A stretch of 19,365 nucleotides of DNA from NCBI GenBank assembly GCA_041908845.1, contig JAYREN010000045.1, forward strand, positions 1-19,365, in the 5' to 3' direction. Both the position numbers and the translations under genes were made by a program. This stretch comes from JAYREN01 sp041908845. Lineage in GTDB: Bacteria > Acidobacteriota > Holophagae > Holophagales > Holophagaceae. The notes below the pieces were generated by a model that saw only the letters and a program-made list of their open reading frames with translations, ran no database searches and was not told the DNA's origin. This document shows positions 15,897 through 19,365 of the stretch, piece by piece (within the stretch, counting starts at the first letter, position 1; every line of letters begins with the position of its first letter).

Positions 15897-15920
15897 GAAC
15901 GGGGCATTGAACTCCCGTTC
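15897..15920. terminator. Possible hairpin between convergent mocA and pckA
   Basis: GAACGGG (15897-15903) and CCCGTTC (15914-15920) form a 7-bp inverted repeat with a 10-nt loop inside the 44-bp convergent spacer. There is no clear T-run on either side, so it is at best a weak bidirectional terminator. Position, more than sequence, supports it. Confidence 0.35.
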
Positions 15921-15930
15921 TCGCCAGGGC

Positions 15931-17577
15931 TCACCCCAGTTTGGCCAGCACGTCCTCCAGGGCCTGCTGGGCGTCTGCGGGGAGCTTGTCAGCGCCTCCC
16001 AGTTCGGTTTCACGGGCCTTCACGAAGGCGAGGCGATCCGCGATCCGCTTCTTGAATTCAGTGCGGTAGGCCTGATCCGTGAGGTCTGCGGGGAAGCCTG
16101 GCCAGTGGAGGATCTTGAGATCCTCGAAGGGCTTCCAGGCCTTGAACTCAGCCTTGCCTTCGACGATGGCTTCAAGGATGCCCAGGGTATCGGCGGGCTG
16201 CACCTTCTTGCCCATGAAGGAGCCCGTGTTCAGCACGTAGCAGGCCACCCCCTCGGCGATCAACGTCTTGAATCGATCGTAGTCCAGCGCCAGCTTGTAG
16301 GTGCGGAACGGATTGGCGTAGGGTTCCACCACCAGGGCATTGGGATCGACACCCGGAGCGAGGCGTTCGGCGGAGGTGCGCTTGGTGGCCAGCGTGGCGC
16401 CGAACACGGAGCCTAGGCTGGGGCCCTCGAGCTTGACGATGGGCGGCAACGTCTCGTCCTTCATCAGCCAGAAGATGGCGTTGATGGGTTCATTGATGCG
16501 GTCCACGCGATTGGGGGACCAGAGCTTGCTCTTCACCGCACGGCCGTTGCCATTGCGCAGATCCTCGCTCACCACACGGAGCTTGCCATCGGGATAGCGC
16601 GTAACCCCGTTGTTCTGGAGCGTCAGGATGAACTTGTTGTCCTCGCAATCCATCGGGTAGTCCTGGGTCTTGTCGAAGTACGCAGGCTCCAGCGCGATGG
16701 AATACTTCTCCTTCACGTTGATGATGAAGGCGTCGTCGTGCACCACGGTGATGTCGTACTTGTTGCCGTGGCGGGCGTGGGTGATGGTGGACTTGCCAGA
16801 ACCGGAGAGACCGAAGACTGCGGCGACGTAACTCTTGCCGCCGACGAGGCTGTAGCGCTTCATGCCGCCGTGGCAGGACGCGTAGCCGTGCCGGGCCGCG
16901 AGATGCCAGGCCAGGGTCAGGGTGCCCTTCTTGTGCTCACCAAAGTAGCGCATGCCGAGCAGTGCGAGGGTGTTGTGCTCGCTGTCGAAGAAGCTGAGCC
17001 CCATGGGGTGATCGGGGTGCGACCAATCGGGATCCGAAAAAACCAGGATGTCGCCTTCGGGATAGGGCTTGGATTCGGCGTACCGCGCGGCATAGACATC
17101 GTTGATCCACTGAAAATTGAGCATCCAGCTATAGAGGATGTTGGCGTGCTCCTCGGGGATCACGAGGCGGGCCTTCACCATGAAATCCTCGTCCAGGCCC
17201 ACCACGGTCTGGGCCGTGACCATGCGGCGCTTGCGGCACTGATAGATGGCCTCCACCACCTTGTTGTAGAGGTCGCCCTGGTTCACGCCGGGCCATCCAA
17301 GGATCTGGCGTGCGGCGGCGGCACGGCCGGAAACGGCACCGTCATTCATCAGGAGGGCCTTGGCATCCTCGGGAAGACCCAGCACCTCGGGTTTGAAGAC
17401 TGGCATGCCATCCAGGACGACCGTGCCTGGCGCCTTCTCTGCCAACCGATAGGCCTCGGCCACGGTGGAAATGGGATGAACGTTGTTGCCGTAGAAGGCC
17501 GTCTCCACTGTGGTGCGGATCTGCGAGGCGATCTGCTTGAATCCGTCCTTGCCGGGATAGGCGCCAATGGTTGCCAC
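15931..17577 (-). CDS. pckA: Phosphoenolpyruvate carboxykinase (ATP type, divergent)
   Basis: PEP carboxykinase (548 aa) interconverting oxaloacetate plus ATP and PEP plus CO2 plus ADP. Evidence is the P-loop FGLSGSGKST (255-264; GLSGTGKTT in most relatives), the kinase-2 acid pair VVHDDAFII (278-286), an SWMLNFQWIND region, and a C-terminal NTGSFMGKK segment. The length suits the ATP-type family (E. coli 540 aa), but the stretch after kinase-2, DCEDNKFIL, departs from the usual EGGCY type, so this is a distant branch. GTG 17575-17577 is the start: AAGGAG lies 6 nt upstream on the minus strand. It has its own promoter space of about 157 bp upstream. It is probably not part of the purine cluster, though it could move pathway carbon into gluconeogenesis. 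Confidence 0.85.
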   Translation of the reverse strand: MATIGAYPGKDGFKQIASQIRTTVETAFYGNNVHPISTVAEAYRLAEKAPGTVVLDGMPVFKPEVLGLPEDAKALLMNDGAVSGRAAAARQILGWPGVNQGDLYNKVVEAIYQCRKRRMVTAQTVVGLDEDFMVKARLVIPEEHANILYSWMLNFQWINDVYAARYAESKPYPEGDILVFSDPDWSHPDHPMGLSFFDSEHNTLALLGMRYFGEHKKGTLTLAWHLAARHGYASCHGGMKRYSLVGGKSYVAAVFGLSGSGKSTITHARHGNKYDITVVHDDAFIINVKEKYSIALEPAYFDKTQDYPMDCEDNKFILTLQNNGVTRYPDGKLRVVSEDLRNGNGRAVKSKLWSPNRVDRINEPINAIFWLMKDETLPPIVKLEGPSLGSVFGATLATKRTSAERLAPGVDPNALVVEPYANPFRTYKLALDYDRFKTLIAEGVACYVLNTGSFMGKKVQPADTLGILEAIVEGKAEFKAWKPFEDLKILHWPGFPADLTDQAYRTEFKKRIADRLAFVKARETELGGADKLPADAQQALEDVLAKLG

Positions 17578-17734
17578 GAATGACTCCTTTGCTTGGTCTG
17601 AGGGCCCCGAGCGTATGCCTCTGTGGGGAAAAAGGCCAGGTTATCGAAAGTGCAAAGGGCCATCATAGTCGGTCATGATCGCCATTGCCGCCTTCCGTTT
17701 CCTTCGTCCCTTGACTGAATCCCACTGGATCCCC
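17578..17734. other. Spacer between phrB and pckA (pckA leader and promoter region)
   Basis: 157 bp without a coding signal, upstream of pckA on the minus strand. It holds the AAGGAG ribosome-binding site (17584-17589) and an imperfect dyad ATCAT-N8-ATGAT at 17662-17679. The left half of the dyad read on the minus strand gives TATGAT, a possible -10, but no matching -35 is visible. Confidence 0.3.
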
Positions 17735-19171
17735 TCAAGCGTCAAGCTCCCCATCCTGGGACCTTGCGTGTCTCTGCAGGTGCCTTTTGGCAACCTCCAG
17801 GAATCGGGCTCGGGCACCACCGTGATCCACGAGGGGGCTGGGGTAGGTTAAATTCCTCCGAACCCCCTCGGGAGCATCCCATGGATGGTGGATCCATTTC
17901 ACAGGAACGTCTTCCAATTCTGGAATCCAGCGTTTCACGTACGCGCCCTCGGGATCGAAACGCTCGCCCTGGGCGGTGGGATTGAAGATCCGGAACCATG
18001 GTTGGGCATCCACGCCACAGCCCGCACTCCACTGCCAGCCCAGGTTGTTGTTGGCCCAGTCCCCATCCACCAACCATTGCAGGTAGTGCGCCTCTCCCCA
18101 GCGATAGTTCAGGAGGAGGTGCTTGGTCAGGAAACTGGCCGCCACCATGCGGGCCCGATTGTGAACGTAGCCCTCAGACAGCAACTGTCGCGCTGCGGCG
18201 TCCACCACGGGAAAACCCGTCAGGCCCTGCTTCCAGGCCTCCCAGGCCCCCTCGTCCTCTCGCCAAGGGAAATCCTCGAACCCGGATCGGAAAGGTCGGC
18301 TCAGCAGCCTGGGCTCCTCCGCCAGCAGGTGATGGGCGAATTCCCGCCAAAGGAGCTCATTGAGGAAGCAGGCCTTATTCTCTTTTGAGCCCTCGTGACT
18401 ATTGGAGATCCTGTGCCAGATCGTGCGGACGGATAGCGTTCCGAAGTGGAGATCACTGGAGAGCCGAGAGGTTCCGGACTCGGCCATACGATCCCGGGCC
18501 GTCCGATAGCCCAGCAAACCCTGCTGTTGGAAGTTGGAGAGGCGCTCGAGGCCTTCGATTTCGCCCCCCTTGGGCAGGTGTGGATTCCGGCGAATTCCGA
18601 GGCTTTCCAGGCTCGGTATCTCTGCCGATTCCCCGTCGAGTCGAGACAGCGGCGGCAGGGATTCAGGCACAGGCAGGGGTTTTCCTGGCCATCCCTGACG
18701 CCCAAAGGCTCGAGCGAAGGGCGTAAAAACATGGAACATGGAACCGTTTCCCGTGAGCACAGAACCCGGCGGTGCCAGGGTTTCGCCTTCGTGGAGGAGA
18801 AACCGTATGCCTGCTTTCTGCAGGGCGGTGCGGATGCGGTCATCTCGCTGAATACCGAAGGGTTCACTCCAACGATGCGCCAACACTTGATCGACCTTCC
18901 ACCGCACGGCGAGTTCGGGGAGCAGGTCCGTACTCCGCCCTGCAACCATCACCAGCCGCGAACCCAGTTCGGCGATTCGACGTTCCAGAGCCTCGAGGGA
19001 TTCCAGGAGGAACTGCATCCGGTGAGCCATGCCAGTGGCTCGTTCTGGTGCAAAGAAATACGGGTCCAACACGAAGAGCGGGATCACCTCGCCACCAGAC
19101 AGTGCCTGACACAGGGGGCCGTGATCCTCCACCCTGAGATCTTTGCCTCGAAACCAGACGATGCTGCGCAT
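17735..19171 (-). CDS. phrB: Deoxyribodipyrimidine photolyase (class I CPD-type)
   Basis: FAD-dependent light-driven repair enzyme of 478 aa that splits UV-induced cyclobutane pyrimidine dimers. The N-terminal antenna domain begins MRSIVWFRGKDLR. The FAD-binding domain follows with TARDRMAESGTSRLSSDLHFG (224-244), LWREFAHHLL, GYVHNRARMVAASFL, NNNLGWQW and DAQPWFRIFNP, all class I signatures. The start is the ATG at 19169-19171; the frame stays open upstream, but only this Met matches the family N-terminus. Aligned on E. coli photolyase, W303 and W379 occupy the first and last positions of the electron-transfer tryptophan triad, while the middle position is Y356. It lies divergent from cutA across about 90 bp and is not linked to purine metabolism by sequence. 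Confidence 0.93.
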   Translation of the reverse strand: MRSIVWFRGKDLRVEDHGPLCQALSGGEVIPLFVLDPYFFAPERATGMAHRMQFLLESLEALERRIAELGSRLVMVAGRSTDLLPELAVRWKVDQVLAHRWSEPFGIQRDDRIRTALQKAGIRFLLHEGETLAPPGSVLTGNGSMFHVFTPFARAFGRQGWPGKPLPVPESLPPLSRLDGESAEIPSLESLGIRRNPHLPKGGEIEGLERLSNFQQQGLLGYRTARDRMAESGTSRLSSDLHFGTLSVRTIWHRISNSHEGSKENKACFLNELLWREFAHHLLAEEPRLLSRPFRSGFEDFPWREDEGAWEAWKQGLTGFPVVDAAARQLLSEGYVHNRARMVAASFLTKHLLLNYRWGEAHYLQWLVDGDWANNNLGWQWSAGCGVDAQPWFRIFNPTAQGERFDPEGAYVKRWIPELEDVPVKWIHHPWDAPEGVRRNLTYPSPLVDHGGARARFLEVAKRHLQRHARSQDGELDA

Positions 19172-19265
19172 ACAGCAGCCTAACCCGCCGTCACAAACGT
19201 GGCGGTAGGAAATTGGCGAGGCCCGTGGCAGAATCAGGACCGCCCGAAGGGCGAGGGGAGTGGCT

Positions 19266-19365
19266 TTGGCAACGTCAGATCCATGCGCGATCTTCACCAC
19301 CTGTGGCAGCGAGGAGACGGCTCTCACCATCGCGGCGGCTCTCGTGGATCAGGGCTTTGCTGCCT
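19266..19365 (+). CDS. cutA: CutA-like divalent-cation tolerance protein, N-terminal fragment
   Basis: A frame running off the right edge encodes about 33 residues with the CutA N-terminal pattern: a beta strand ending IFTTCGSEETA, then a helix and the segment ALVDQGFAA, matching the family's LVEERLAAC-like stretch. CutA proteins are small cytoplasmic trimers linked to metal tolerance. TTG 19266 has GAGGGGAG (19253-19260) 5 nt upstream; GTG 19260 is an alternative but overlaps that site. A CGCCC-GAA-GGGCG hairpin (19241-19253) sits just before. The call rests on a short piece. Confidence 0.6.
   Translation, partial: MATSDPCAIFTTCGSEETALTIAAALVDQGFAA

Noticed and set aside
17662..17679. ATCAT-N8-ATGAT dyad with a TATGAT hexamer as a firm pckA promoter/operator
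   Set aside because: Only five-base arms and no -35 partner at a suitable distance; kept only as a note in the spacer entry.
19172..19330. N-terminal extension of the photolyase
   Set aside because: The frame happens to stay open, but the family N-terminus starts at the Met at 19171, and the extension overlaps the divergent cutA start.

Overview
This is a GC-rich bacterial scaffold segment. It contains a 10-N gap, so it comes from a draft or metagenome assembly. Fifteen genes, partial or complete, fill almost the whole window. Positions 1-15886 are a single co-directional plus-strand cluster for purine (guanine/xanthine/urate-type) catabolism. Two minus-strand genes follow, a PEP carboxykinase and a photolyase. 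A divergently transcribed cutA start is cut by the right edge. The high GC content, dense operons, a divergent ATP-type PEP carboxykinase and dispersed palindromic repeats built on a CACGGATGAA-type unit would fit Holophaga/Geothrix-like Acidobacteriota. That placement is an impression, not a demonstration.

Layout: (a) the 3' end of an unrecognised gene (3-161); (b) a three-subunit molybdenum hydroxylase in the order Mo subunit, 2Fe-2S subunit, FAD subunit (170-3757), whose Mo subunit keeps the purine-type active-site residues, followed 4 bp later by guanine deaminase (3762-5135); (c) an unusually AT-rich spacer with a hairpin (5136-5225), the best place for a second promoter; (d) YgeY-type M20 hydrolase, a zinc-ribbon threonine-synthase-like PLP enzyme, a hydantoinase, the knotted carbamoyltransferase YgeW, a TrpB-like PLP enzyme of about 484 aa, and the aminohydrolase SsnA (5226-13257); (e) an RpiR/MurR-type regulator, an XdhC/CoxI molybdenum-hydroxylase maturation factor and a MocA-type molybdopterin cytidylyltransferase (13271-15886); (f) pckA (15931-17577, minus), phrB (17735-19171, minus) and partial cutA (from 19266, plus).

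Proposed logic (inference): GuaD turns guanine into xanthine, the Mo hydroxylase interconverts hydroxylated purines, and HyuA, SsnA and YgeY hydrolyse ring-opened intermediates. YgeW would phosphorolyse a ureido group to carbamoyl phosphate, and one or both PLP enzymes would eliminate ammonia from the resulting amino acid to feed central metabolism. XdhC and MocA supply finished molybdenum cofactor, and the RpiR protein probably regulates the set. This resembles the ygeW-ygeY-hyuA-ssnA purine/urate cluster of anaerobes and enterobacteria. Three partners often found there are not in the window: the FAD/Fe-S protein YgfK, the diaminopropionate ammonia-lyase YgeX and a carbamate kinase. Two other fold-type II PLP enzymes sit where a YgeX-like lyase would be expected, and that is the most interesting feature here. 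Two copies of an imperfect inverted-repeat element interrupt the operon exactly on either side of the thrC-like/hyuA/ygeW block.
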